NCBI GenBank assembly: GCA_964017235.1
Contig: OZ024931.1
Coordinates: 138,200,033-138,264,032, forward strand
Direction of reading: 5' to 3'
DNA from: Sabellastarte sp. h YS-2021
Lineage: Eukaryota; Annelida; Polychaeta; Sabellida; Sabellidae
Length of the DNA: 64,000 bases
In this document: positions 1 to 9,904 of the stretch, piece after piece
Layout: each line of letters starts with the position of its first letter
Position numbering within the stretch: the stretch's first letter is position 1
Notes under the pieces: model-generated
Databases searched by the model: none
Told to the model about the DNA's origin: nothing
The model's input: only the letters and a program-made list of their open reading frames with translations
Position numbers and translations under genes: made by a program

Positions 1-2548
1 ACTGTTTGAGGTTCATTGTACCTGTAATACCAACTTCCAGTGAAATATATAGATCCCTGGGATTGCCGGTGTAATTCTGACAGCCACAAACGTGTGCTGA
101 ATTCTGGGCATTTACCAAAAGTCCAGACTTAGATGTCAAAATAGCAAATCGTAAATGTTCTACCATTACAAATATGTATTACAGGTATCATAAACTAGTT
201 TGTATATTAACTACACATTTGTGAGGGGTGTTAAGAAGTGTCAAATATGAAACTGAGGTCTTGTCTTTCATTTTGTTGACCTATGGAGAGTATTTGATTA
301 TGTTGAGAAACCAGCCCTTTTCTGTGTCTATGCCTCCATATACTTAAAATGAGTCAAAATTTTTATTTCAAAACCTTTTTGATTGTACTTTGTAGGACTT
401 TTACATCCTCATAAAACACACCTTTCTGCAAAAAATCAGCTTCCTACATACAACCATATTGGGTGGGGGTGGAATTCTATGTTAAATCTGTGTCTTTAAA
501 ATGTTTAATCGAGAATATTTGAGAAATGCGAATATTTTTTTGTTTTAAAAGTTAGATAAGTGATACTGTCTGAGGTTCATTGTACCTGTAATACAAACTT
601 CCAGTGAAATATATAGGTCCCTGGGATTGCCGGTGTAATTCTGACAGCCACAAACGTGTGCTGAATTCTGTGCATTTACCAAAAGTCCAGACTTAGATGT
701 CAAAATAGCAAATCGTAAATGTTCTACCATTACAAATATGTATTACAGGTATCATAAACTAGTTTGTATATTAACTACACATTTGTGAGGGTTGATAAGA
801 TGTGTCAAATATGAAACTGAGGTCTTGTCTTTCATTTTGTTGACCTATGGAGAGTATTTGATTATGTTAAGAAACCAGCCCTTTTCTGTGTCTATGCCTC
901 CATATACTTAAAATGAGTCAAAATTTTTATTTCAAAACCTTTTTGATTGTTCTTTGTAGGACTTTTACATACTCATAAAACACACCTTTCTGCAAAAAAT
1001 CAGCTTCCTACATACAACCATATTGGTTGGGGGTGGAATTCTATGTTAAATCTGTGTCTTTAAAATGTTTAATCGAGAATATTTGAGAAATGCGAATATT
1101 TTTTTGTTTTAAAAGTTAGATAAGTGATACTGTTTGAGGTTCATTGTACCTGTAATACCAACTTCCAGTGAAATATATAGGTCCCTGGGATTGCCGGTGT
1201 AATTCTGACAGCCAGAAACGTGTGCTGAATTCTGGGCATTTACCAAAAGTCCAGACTTAGATGTCAAAATAGCAAATCGTAAATGTTCTACCATTACAAA
1301 TATGTATTACAGGTATCATAAACTAGTTTGTATATAAACTACACATTTGTGAGGGGTGTTAAGAAGTGTCAAATATGAAACTGAGGTCTTGTCTTTCATT
1401 TGGTTGACCTATGGAGAGTATTTGATTATGTTTAGAAACCAGCCCTTTTCTGTGTCTATGCCTCCATATACTTAAAATGAGTCAAAATTTTTATTTCAAA
1501 ACCTTTTTGATTGTACTTTGTAGGACTTTTATATACTCATGAAACACACCTTTCTGCAAAAAATCAGCTTCCTACATACAACCATATTGGGTGGGGGTGG
1601 AATTCTATGTTAAATCTGTGTCTTTAAAATGTTTAATCGAGAATATTTGAGAAATGCGAATATTTTTTTGTTTTAAAAGTTAGATAAGTGATGCTGTTTG
1701 AGGTTCATTGTACCTGTAATACCAACTTCCAGTGAAATATATAGGTCCCTGGGATTGCCGGTGTAATTCTGACAGCCAGAAACGTGTGCTGAATTCTGGG
1801 CATTTACCAAAAGTCCAGACTTAGATGTCAAAATAGCAAATCGTAAATGTTTTACCATTACAAATATGTATTACAGGTATCATAAACTAGTTTGTATATT
1901 AACTACACATTTGTGAGGGGTGATAAGATGTGTCAATTTTGAAATTAAGGTCCTGTCTTTCATTTGGTGGACCTATGGAGAGTATTCGATTATGTTGAAA
2001 AACAGCCCTTTTCTGTGTCTATACCCCCATATAGTTAAACTGAGTAAAAACTTTGATTTCTAAATCTATTTGCTTGTACTTTGTAGGACTTGTACATTCT
2101 CATAAAACACACCTTTCTGCAAATAATAAGCTTCCTACATACAACCATATTGGGTGGGGGTGGAATTCTATGTTAAATCTGTGTCTTTAAAATGTTTAAT
2201 CGAGAATATTTGAGAAATGCGAATATTTTTTTGTTTTAAAAGTTAGATAAGTGATACTGTCGGAGGTTCATTGTACCTGTAATACAAACTTCCAGTGAAA
2301 TATTCAGGTCCCTGGGATTGCCGGTGTAATTCTGACAGCCAGAAACATGTACTGAATTCTGGGCATTTTACCGAAAGTCCACACGCAAATTTCAAAATAG
2401 CCAATTATAAATGTTCTGCCATTACAAATAAGTATTACCGGTATCATAAACTAGTTTGTATATAAACTACACATTTGTGAGGGGTGTTAAGAAGTGTCAA
2501 ATATGAAACTGAGGTCTTGTCTTTCACTTGGTTGACCTATGGAGAGTA

Positions 2549-3084
2549 CTGTATAAGTGGTTATTTTCGCGTGGAATTAATTTTCGCTATATTCGCGAGT
2601 GACTACAAAACGCGAAAATAACTTCTAGCCAATATTTATATCCAGTAGAACCAGTCTAGCGTGAGCGGTAGTACAAGATTATGCAAGATACAATATTTAA
2701 CACTGTCACGGAAACAAATCAAATGTACCATTCACAGAAACGCCTAACTTCTTTGATCTTTATCACCAATAGGGAGGGATTAATTCAATTACACGACCCC
2801 GCTACACAACTTCTTTGATAATGCGCCGATCAATGAAAGTGTGTTCGATTCAATTTATAATCTCCCAGAGTAGGTTCACACACTGACAACGTGTATAAAA
2901 GAAAAGACGTCAACTATGCATTTCCAATCAAACCAGCAGAAGTCCGCGTAATATTTTAATTTGAACATGTTGTTAGTTTGGGCGATAATTGAATATATTT
3001 CACCGCGAAAATAAATTTTCGCGAAGCAGGCCTACAGTGTACATTCGCGAACTTAAGTACCCGTGAAAATAACCACTTATACAG
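2549..3084. mobile_element. TA-flanked MITE, copy 1
   Basis: A 536 bp insertion. It starts CTGTATAAGTGGTTATTTT and ends with the inverted complement (AAAATAACCACTTATACAG). It is flanked by TA on both sides (2547-2548 and 3085-3086). Neighbouring satellite units without it read GGAGAGTATTCGAT, so the empty site proves a two-base TA duplication. It has no coding capacity. TA duplication with terminal inverted repeats fits the Tc1/mariner and related groups, but the family is not identified. An internal palindrome, CGCGAAAAT-AA-ATTTTCGCG, lies at 3004-3023. Confidence 0.9.
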
Positions 3085-4214
3085 TATTCGATTATGTTGA
3101 GAAACCAGCCCTTTTCTGTGTCTATGCCTCCATATACTTAAAATGAGTCAAAATTTTTATTTCAAAACCTTTTTGATTGTACTTTGTAGGACTTTTATAT
3201 ACTCATGAAACACACCTTTCTGCAAAAAATCAGCTTCCTACATACAACCATATTGGGTGGGGGTGGAATTCTATGTTAAATCTGTGTCTTTAAAATGTTT
3301 AATCGAGAATATTTGAGAAATGCGAATATTTTTTTGTTTTAAAAGTTAGATAAGTGATACTGTTTGAGGTTCATTGTACCTGTAATACCAACTTCCAGTG
3401 AAATATATAGGTCCCTGGGATTGCCGGTGTAATTCTGACAGCCAGAAACGTGTGCTGAATTCTGGGCATTTACCAAAAGTCCAGACTTAGATGTCAAAAT
3501 AGCAAATCGTAAATGTTTTACCATTACAAATATGTATTACAGGTATCATAAACTAGTTTGTATATTAACTACACATTTGTGAGGGGTGATAAGATGTGTC
3601 AATTTTGAAATTAAGGTCCTGTCTTTCATTTGGTGGACCTATGGAGAGTATTCGATTATGTTGAAAAACAGCCCTTTTCTGTGTCTATACCCCCATCTAG
3701 TTAAACTGAGTAAAAACTTTGATTTCTAAATCTATTTGCTTGTACTTTGTAGGACTTGTACATTCTCATAAAACACACCTTTCTGCAAATAATAAGCTTC
3801 CTACATACAACCATATTGGGTGGGGGTGGAATTCTATGTTAAATCTGTGTCTTTAAAATGTTTAATCGAGAATATTTGAGAAATGCGAATATTTTTTTGT
3901 TTTAAAAGTTAGATAAGTGATACTGTCGGAGGTTCATTGTACCTGTAATACAAACTTCCAGTGAAATATTCAGGTCCCTGGGATTGCCGGTGTAATTCTG
4001 ACAGCCAGAAACATGTACTGAATTCTGGGCATTTTACCGAAAGTCCACACGCAAATTTCAAAATAGCCAATTATAAATGTTCTGCCATTACAAATAAGTA
4101 TTACCGGTATCATAAACTAGTTTGTATATAAACTACACATTTGTGAGGGGTGTTAAGAAGTGTCAAATATGAAACTGAGGTCTTGTCTTTCACTTGGTTG
4201 ACCTATGGAGAGTA

Positions 4215-4750
4215 CTGTATAAGTGGTTATTTTCGCGTGGAATTAATTTTCGCTATATTCGCGAGTGACTACAAAACGCGAAAATAACTTCTAGCCAATA
4301 TTTATATCCAGTAGAACCAGTCTAGCGTGAGCGGTAGTACAAGATTATGCAAGATACAATATTTAACACTGTCACGGAAACAAATCAAATGTACCATTCA
4401 CAGAAACGCCTAACTTCTTTGATCTTTATCACCAATAGGGAGGGATTAATTCAATTACACGACCCCGCTACACAACTTCTTTGATAATGCGCCGATCAAT
4501 GAAAGTGTGTTCGATTCAATTTATAATCTCCCAGAGTAGGTTCACACACTGACAACGTGTATAAAAGAAAAGACGTCAACTATGCATTTCCAATCAAACC
4601 AGCAGAAGTCCGCGTAATATTTTAATTTGAACATGTTGTTAGTTTGGGCGATAATTGAATATATTTCACCGCGAAAATAAATTTTCGCGAAGCAGGCCTA
4701 CAGTGTACATTCGCGAACTTAAGTACCCGCGAAAATAACCACTTATAGAG
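4215..4750. mobile_element. TA-flanked MITE, copy 2
   Basis: Same 536 bp element at the same satellite position, exactly 1,666 bp after copy 1. The last three bases read GAG instead of CAG, a substitution within the right terminal repeat. A shared position in every loaded unit means this copy arose by satellite amplification, not by a new insertion. Non-coding. Confidence 0.9.
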
Positions 4751-5880
4751 TATTCGATTATGTTGAGAAACCAGCCCTTTTCTGTGTCTATGCCTCCATA
4801 TACTTAAAATGAGTCAAAATTTTTATTTCAAAACCTTTTTGATTGTACTTTGTAGGACTTTTATATACTCATGAAACACACCTTTCTGCAAAAAATCAGC
4901 TTCCTACATACAACCATATTGGGTGGGGGTGGAATTCTATGTTAAATCTGTGTCTTTAAAATGTTTAATCGAGAATATTTGAGAAATGCGAATATTTTTT
5001 TGTTTTAAAAGTTAGATAAGTGATACTGTTTGAGGTTCATTGTACCTGTAATACCAACTTCCAGTGAAATATATAGGTCCCTGGGATTGCCGGTGTAATT
5101 CTGACAGCCAGAAACGTGTGCTGAATTCTGGGCATTTACCAAAAGTCCAGACTTAGATGTCAAAATAGCAAATCGTAAATGTTTTACCATTACAAATATG
5201 TATTACAGGTATCATAAACTAGTTTGTATATTAACTACACATTTGTGAGGGGTGATAAGATGTGTCAATTTTGAAATTAAGGTCCTGTCTTTCATTTGGT
5301 GGACCTATGGAGAGTATTCGATTATGTTGAAAAACAGCCCTTTACTGTGTCTATACCCCCATATAGTTAAACTGAGTAAAAACTTTGATTTCTAAATCTA
5401 TTTGCTTGTACTTTGTAGGACTTGTACATTCTCATAAAACACACCTTTCTGCAAATAATAAGCTTCCTACATACAACCATATTGGGTGGGGGTGGAATTC
5501 TATGTTAAATCTGTGTCTTTAAAATGTTTAATTGAGAATATTTGAGAAATGCGAATATTTTTTTGTTTTAAAAGTTAGATAAGTGATACTGTCGGAGGTT
5601 CATTGTACCTGTAATACAAACTTCCAGTGAAATATTCAGGTCCCTGGGATTGCCGGTGTAATTCTGACAGCCAGAAACATGTACTGAATTCTGGGCATTT
5701 TACCGAAAGTCCACACGCAAATTTCAAAATAGCCAATTATAAATGTTCTGCCATTACAAATAAGTATTACCGGTATCATAAACTAGTTTGTATATAAACT
5801 ACACATTTGTGAGGGGTGTTAAGAAGTGTCAAATATGAAACTGAGGTCTTGTCTTTCACTTGGTTGACCTATGGAGAGTA

Positions 5881-6416
5881 CTGTATAAGTGGTTATTTTC
5901 GCGTGGAATTAATTTTCGCTATATTCGCGAGTGACTACAAAACGCGAAAATAACTTCTAGCCAATATTTATATCCAGTAGAACCAGTCTAGCGTGAGCGG
6001 TAGTACAAGATTATGCAAGATACAATATTTAACACTGTCACGGAAACAAATCAAATGTACCATTCACAGAAACGCCTAACTTCTTTGATCTTTATCACCA
6101 ATAGGGAGGGATTAATTCAATTACACGACCCCGCTACACAACTTCTTTGATAATGCGCCGATCAATGAAAGTGTGTTCGATTCAATTTATAATCTCCCAG
6201 AGTAGGTTCACACACTGACAACGTGTATAAAAGAATAGATGTCAACTATGCATTTCCAATCAAACCAGCAGAAGTCCGCGTAATATTTTAATTTGAACAT
6301 GTTGTTAGTTTGGGCGATAATTGAATATATTTCACCGCGAAAATAAATTCTCGCGAAGCAGGCCTACAGTGTACATTCGCGAACTTAAGTACCCGCGAAA
6401 ATAACCACTTATACAG
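5881..6416. mobile_element. TA-flanked MITE, copy 3
   Basis: Third copy of the 536 bp element, again 1,666 bp on, with TA at 5879-5880 and 6417-6418. It keeps the full CTGTATAAG / CTTATACAG termini. The internal palindrome carries one change (ATTCTCGCG in place of ATTTTCGCG, near 6,350). Non-coding. Confidence 0.9.
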
Positions 6417-6676
6417 TATTCGATTATGTTGAGAAACCAGCCCTTTTCTGTGTCTATGCCTCCATATACTTAAAATGAGTCAAAATTTTTATTTCAAAAC
6501 CTTTTTGATTGTACTTTGTAGGACTTTTACATCCTCATGAAACACACCTTTCTGCAAAAAATCAGCTTCCTACACACAACCATATTTGGTGGAGGTGGAA
6601 TTCTATGTTAAATCTGTGTTATTAAAACGTTTAATTGGTAATGTTTGAGAAATGCGAATATTTTTGGGTTTTAAAA

Positions 6677-7170
6677 GTTAGATAAGTGATACTGTCTGAG
6701 GTTCATTGTACTTGGAATATAAACTTGTAGTGAAATATTCAGGTCCCTGAGATTGCCGGTGTAATTCTGACAGCCAGAAAAATGTGCTTAGTTCTGGGGA
6801 TTTTACCAAAAGTCCAGACTTCGATGTCAAATATGAAAATGTCTTTCATTTGGTGGGCCAACGGAAAGTATTCGAATATGTTGAAAAAGACAGCCCTTTT
6901 CTGTGTCTATGCAGTCACAAAGTTAAACTGAGTCAAAATTTTTACTTCAAAATCCATTTGCTTGTACTTTGTATGACTTTTACATCCTCATAAATCACAC
7001 GTTTTTTTGCAGAAACATCAGCTTCTTACACACAACCATATTTGGTGCTGGTGGAATTCTAAGTGAAATCTGTGTCATTATAATATTTTTAATAATATTG
7101 AGAATTTTTGAGAAATTTGAATTTTTTCATTTTAGAAGTTTAATGATACTGATTGAGACGGTTATTAAGA
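6677..7170. repeat. diverged edge unit of the 564-bp satellite
   Basis: The last recognisable unit begins at GTTAGATAAGTGATACTGTC. It then drifts strongly and lacks roughly 100 bp present in other units: the stretch between 'gatgtcaaa' and 'atatgaaa' near 6,827. It can be followed by landmarks such as CTTTTCTGTGTCTATGC and CACACAACCATATTTGG until about 7,170. Higher divergence at an array edge is expected where homogenisation is weakest. Two plus-strand open frames here (6784-6993, 6969-7250) look like chance openings. Confidence 0.8.
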
Positions 7171-8721
7171 ATAGAATATTACATCCAGAATGCCTTGTTT
7201 GTATATTAACATTTTTTCAATATGCCCACCATTTGTATACAATTTTTTAAAACCAAGTTTCAATAAATTTGTTAAATAGCTGAATAAAACAGAGGAAATA
7301 TATACAGAGCATATACACAGTTTAGCAAATAAATGGAAATAGTTCCTTTAAATTCCCCAACACCCTTGTCAGCAGTGGAAATTTTATCTGTTATAATGTG
7401 CAGGAGATACTTGTATGTTTATGTTAATCTTAGTGTGAAAACCACTGGTCCATTGGTAAGCAGAACTTCTCATAACACTAAAATGTAGAGTTTGCTCTGT
7501 GAACAGGGCCTTGTACATAGTGAACTCAGTGTATGAGATAAAAACTAATTACCACACAGCATGTGTTAAATTAAGCATAACTGTGTTCTCACTGTGTAAA
7601 TCTGAAGTTTGTTTGTGGCATGTGCCACAAATGTGGTAATTAGCCTGTACAAGGCTTTTTAGAAGATGAAATATATAAAAGATATATATAAATATATAAA
7701 AGTTGAAATCATGTAAAATAACTCCACCATTTAAACCATTTCCAAGCTACCTGAAATTATTTCAAGGCATAATTTTTAAAGTTACTTAAGTGAGTGTTTG
7801 GTAACTAAAACTTGATATTAAGTAGATGAATAAGCCACTAGTAAGGCCAGAGTACATTCTGTTTTGAGTTTGTTACACAAGGTTTATAATTTGTTATAGT
7901 GATATATACAAATTTGGCATTTCTGGCATTTTATATAAAATATATCTGACATCAAGTTTAAATATTATCAAAGGAGGTATTTATCTATTGTGTCTACTTG
8001 ATAGTATATTTCAAACTTTACTGATTCTGGGTTCCCAGACCTTGTTTTTGATCTAAAAAGACATGAAGTGATACATCTGAGCTCTTTATTATTAATGCTG
8101 ATGAAAAATAATATAAACATTGCTTTTTTAAAACTTTAGAAAGAATTTCTTTTGATGGAAATTGTTAATGCATACTAATTGGCAGAATTTAAGATAACAG
8201 TAATGAGATAAACCCAGTTTTATTACATATACATCATACCCATTGAGGCAGTTAATGAAGTGTGTGTTTATTGATTATGTAACACATGTAAATACTGTGA
8301 CCACTTACTGGCTAGTTGTTTGAAAGGAATTTGTTGAATATACAGGTTGTTTGACAGAAATTTATGCTTTAATCACCACAACATTGAGAAATGGAAGTTT
8401 GAAACTGTGATTAATATAAATACTTGACATGCATTTGCTGTTTCAAATGTTTGTGGTGTATATCAGTTTGTAACCATTATAAACACTACATTTGGTAATA
8501 TTAATTAATAGAGCTACAAACAGATTGGACAAACACAAATTTCCTTAACTGATATCCAAAACGTTATCACATAATTTCTCCTTCATGTACTCAACCTAAC
8601 TTAGTAAACAAACTTTAACTGTAAAAAGAAGTAAAGAAAAAAGTTTTATTATACTCAAATTGATTGTCATTTACAGAAAAAACATGCCTCTGAAACATAT
8701 ACAGACAAATTAATATTTCTC
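7171..8721. other. AT-rich interval, no gene recognised
   Basis: About 1.55 kb of low-GC sequence with frequent stops in all frames, no tandem structure and no RNA gene seen. The only local feature is a 20 bp palindrome at 7612-7631 (TTTGTGGCA-TG-TGCCACAAA). It may be intergenic or intronic; the sequence does not say which. Confidence 0.6.
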
Positions 8722-8729
8722 CTGCATTC

Positions 8730-9105
8730 TAGTGTTGGTATCGAATGCTAATATTTGTATCGATATCAAACCACTTTTGCTTCTTCTGTATTGATCGATA
8801 TTGAAATATCGGGGCATTGCACTTTTCGTACAGAAATCTACTCTGATTTCTTTTAGTAGTTTCCCGAAATGAAAAATGAAAATAAACATGGCACTTCCGG
8901 TTTAGCGGTAAGTAAAATATTTACAAAATCTGCTATAAACTAACCTTATTCTTCATAATTCCTATATATTTTAGTCAAAAACAACAGGGTTACGGCTATA
9001 AACCACCATTTTTTCGATATTGATATTCTGGCTTACTTTATCGATATTGAATCTATTTAACGCAAATGATAAATATTGCAATATCGATAATCAATACCAA
9101 CACTA
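8730..9105. mobile_element. non-autonomous hAT-type element (MITE)
   Basis: A 376 bp element. The left end reads TAGTGTTGGTATCGA and the right end is its complement with one mismatch (TCAATACCAACACTA). The eight bases CTGCATTC occur directly before (8722-8729) and directly after (9106-9113), a perfect 8 bp target-site duplication. Eight-base duplications with short TAGTGTTGG-like ends are hallmarks of the hAT superfamily. The interior holds several ATCGATATT-type palindromes (for example 8796-8811) and no open frame, so it would depend on a transposase encoded elsewhere. Confidence 0.88.
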
Positions 9106-9125
9106 CTGCATTCTGTGATTTATTA

Positions 9126-9560
9126 TCTCCTGCCTGGTGTATTGGTGTGAGATTATAATTTGCACCATGGATGGGTGTACATCGGTGTGTCTGTACATCC
9201 GTGTGTGCGTGAGTGTGTCATGCAGTTTTCTCTAAAACTGCTGCAGTTACATATTTTTGGTAAATTACTTGTTCTGATTGTATCCACTTTGGTTTAGCGT
9301 TCGCTACGCCACCGCCGCCGCTTGTAGAGAGATTTTCGGCGTTAACGCTCTAAGAGGAAAACAACAGCAGCTAGGTTCACCAAATTTGCAGGAAATCTTC
9401 ATTGGGGGTAAGCTTCTCTGGAAAACAAGATGGCCGCCACGGGCATTTCTTTGAAAATAATCTACATTTTTCTATTGGCTGTTCCTCATAGGTAGAAGGT
9501 TGAATCTCTTCATAGGTGATATGTATGACACATATACATGTCCTCTACAACCTTGAAGCC
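9126..9560. other. left flank of the 147-bp array, possible 5' part of host element
   Basis: Non-coding sequence with a GT-rich stretch (about 9,170-9,220), a CCGCCGCCGC run near 9,311 and the motif CAAGATGGCCGCCA at about 9,427. AATTTGCACC occurs here (about 9,158) and again just after the array (58,454-58,463). ATTGTATCCAC (about 9,279) is inverted as GTGGATACAAT after the array. These shared short sequences suggest that flank, array and right terminus belong to one element. The exact left boundary is unknown; an A|TC junction at 9125/9126 is only a guess. Confidence 0.4.
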
Positions 9561-9563
9561 ATT

Positions 9564-9591
9564 TGACCTTGAAGCTCCTAATTCAAGGTCA
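9564..9591. promoter_or_regulatory. inverted repeat in the diverged first unit
   Basis: TGACCTTGA (9564-9572) and TCAAGGTCA (9583-9591) form a perfect 9 bp inverted repeat around a 10-base centre. The surrounding unit is otherwise poorly matched to the array consensus. AGGTCA is the nuclear-receptor half-site, and TCAAGGTCA is the extended form known for monomer binders of the ERR and SF-1/NR5 type. Binding here is inference only. Confidence 0.4.
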
Positions 9592-9873
9592 TCCACGGAG
9601 TGCCGAAGTAACCCACATAGCGGACTTTAAAAGTGCCTATATCTCCCTTATTATTGGTCCTAGAGGTTTGCAATGTGAAGCCAACCTATAGGAAATCATG
9701 TGCTGCAAATCTTCTGATGTGGTCAGATTGACCTTGGACCCCTCCTTCAAGGTCAAATGAGGACAGCCAAACTTAAACGTGCTTATAACTCGCTTATTAT
9801 TGGTCCTAGAGGTTTGGGATGGTAAACCAACATATAGGAAATCATGGGCTGGGAATCTTCTGGCATTGTCGGA

Positions 9874-9904
9874 TTTGACCTTGGGCCCCTCCTTCAAGGT
9901 CAAA
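9874..9904. promoter_or_regulatory. representative palindrome of the 147-bp unit
   Basis: TTTGACCTTG (9874-9883) and CAAGGTCAAA (9895-9904) are perfect complements around an 11-base centre that contains GGCCCC. The pair recurs in most of the roughly 330 units. In units continuing CAAATG the arms extend to 11 bp. Subtypes with CAATGTCAAA or CCGCTACTTCAATG have a damaged right arm. The two half-sites form an everted pair separated by 15 bases. The sequence could also extrude as a hairpin. Regulatory use is not shown. Confidence 0.45.

Larger units (their letters stand above)
1679..6676. repeat. 1,666-bp higher-order repeat (2 satellite units + MITE), three copies
   Basis: Within the satellite, a compound block recurs every 1,666 bp, starting near 1,679, 3,345 and 5,011. 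The length equals two 564 bp units plus one 536 bp MITE and its extra TA (564+564+538). Copies differ by only a few substitutions seen by eye, such as ATATAG/ATCTAG near 3,697 and CCCTTTT/CCCTTTA near 5,340. The simplest reading is one MITE insertion followed by amplification of the loaded dimer through unequal exchange. Confidence 0.92.
1..7170. repeat. 564-bp satellite array, left edge cut by window
   Basis: Head-to-tail copies of an AT-rich unit. The landmark GTTAGATAAGTGATACTGT recurs at about 551, 1115, 1679, 2242, 3345, 3909, 5011, 5575 and 6677. The spacing is 564 bp, or about 1,102 bp where a 538 bp insertion lies between landmarks. About ten units are present after removing the insertions. 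Two sequence subtypes are visible, for example 'GTGTTAAGAAGTGTCAAATATG' split across units versus a 'GATAAGATGTGTCAATTTTG' form. Minus-strand open frames of 61 codons recur once per unit, but they have no protein-like features and I treat them as chance. No function is recognised. Confidence 0.95.

Noticed and set aside
545-5190. Five near-identical 61-codon minus-strand frames
   Set aside because: They recur once per 564 bp satellite unit and show no domain or secretion signal; this is a chance opening copied by the satellite.
6784-7250. Two overlapping plus-strand open frames of 69 and 93 codons
   Set aside because: They lie in the diverged satellite edge, are AT-driven (rich in Phe and Ile), and overlap in different frames without any motif.
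9126-9560. Clear Helitron 5' terminus
   Set aside because: Only a TC after an A (9125/9126) could be pointed to. That dinucleotide is too common to support a boundary without other copies.
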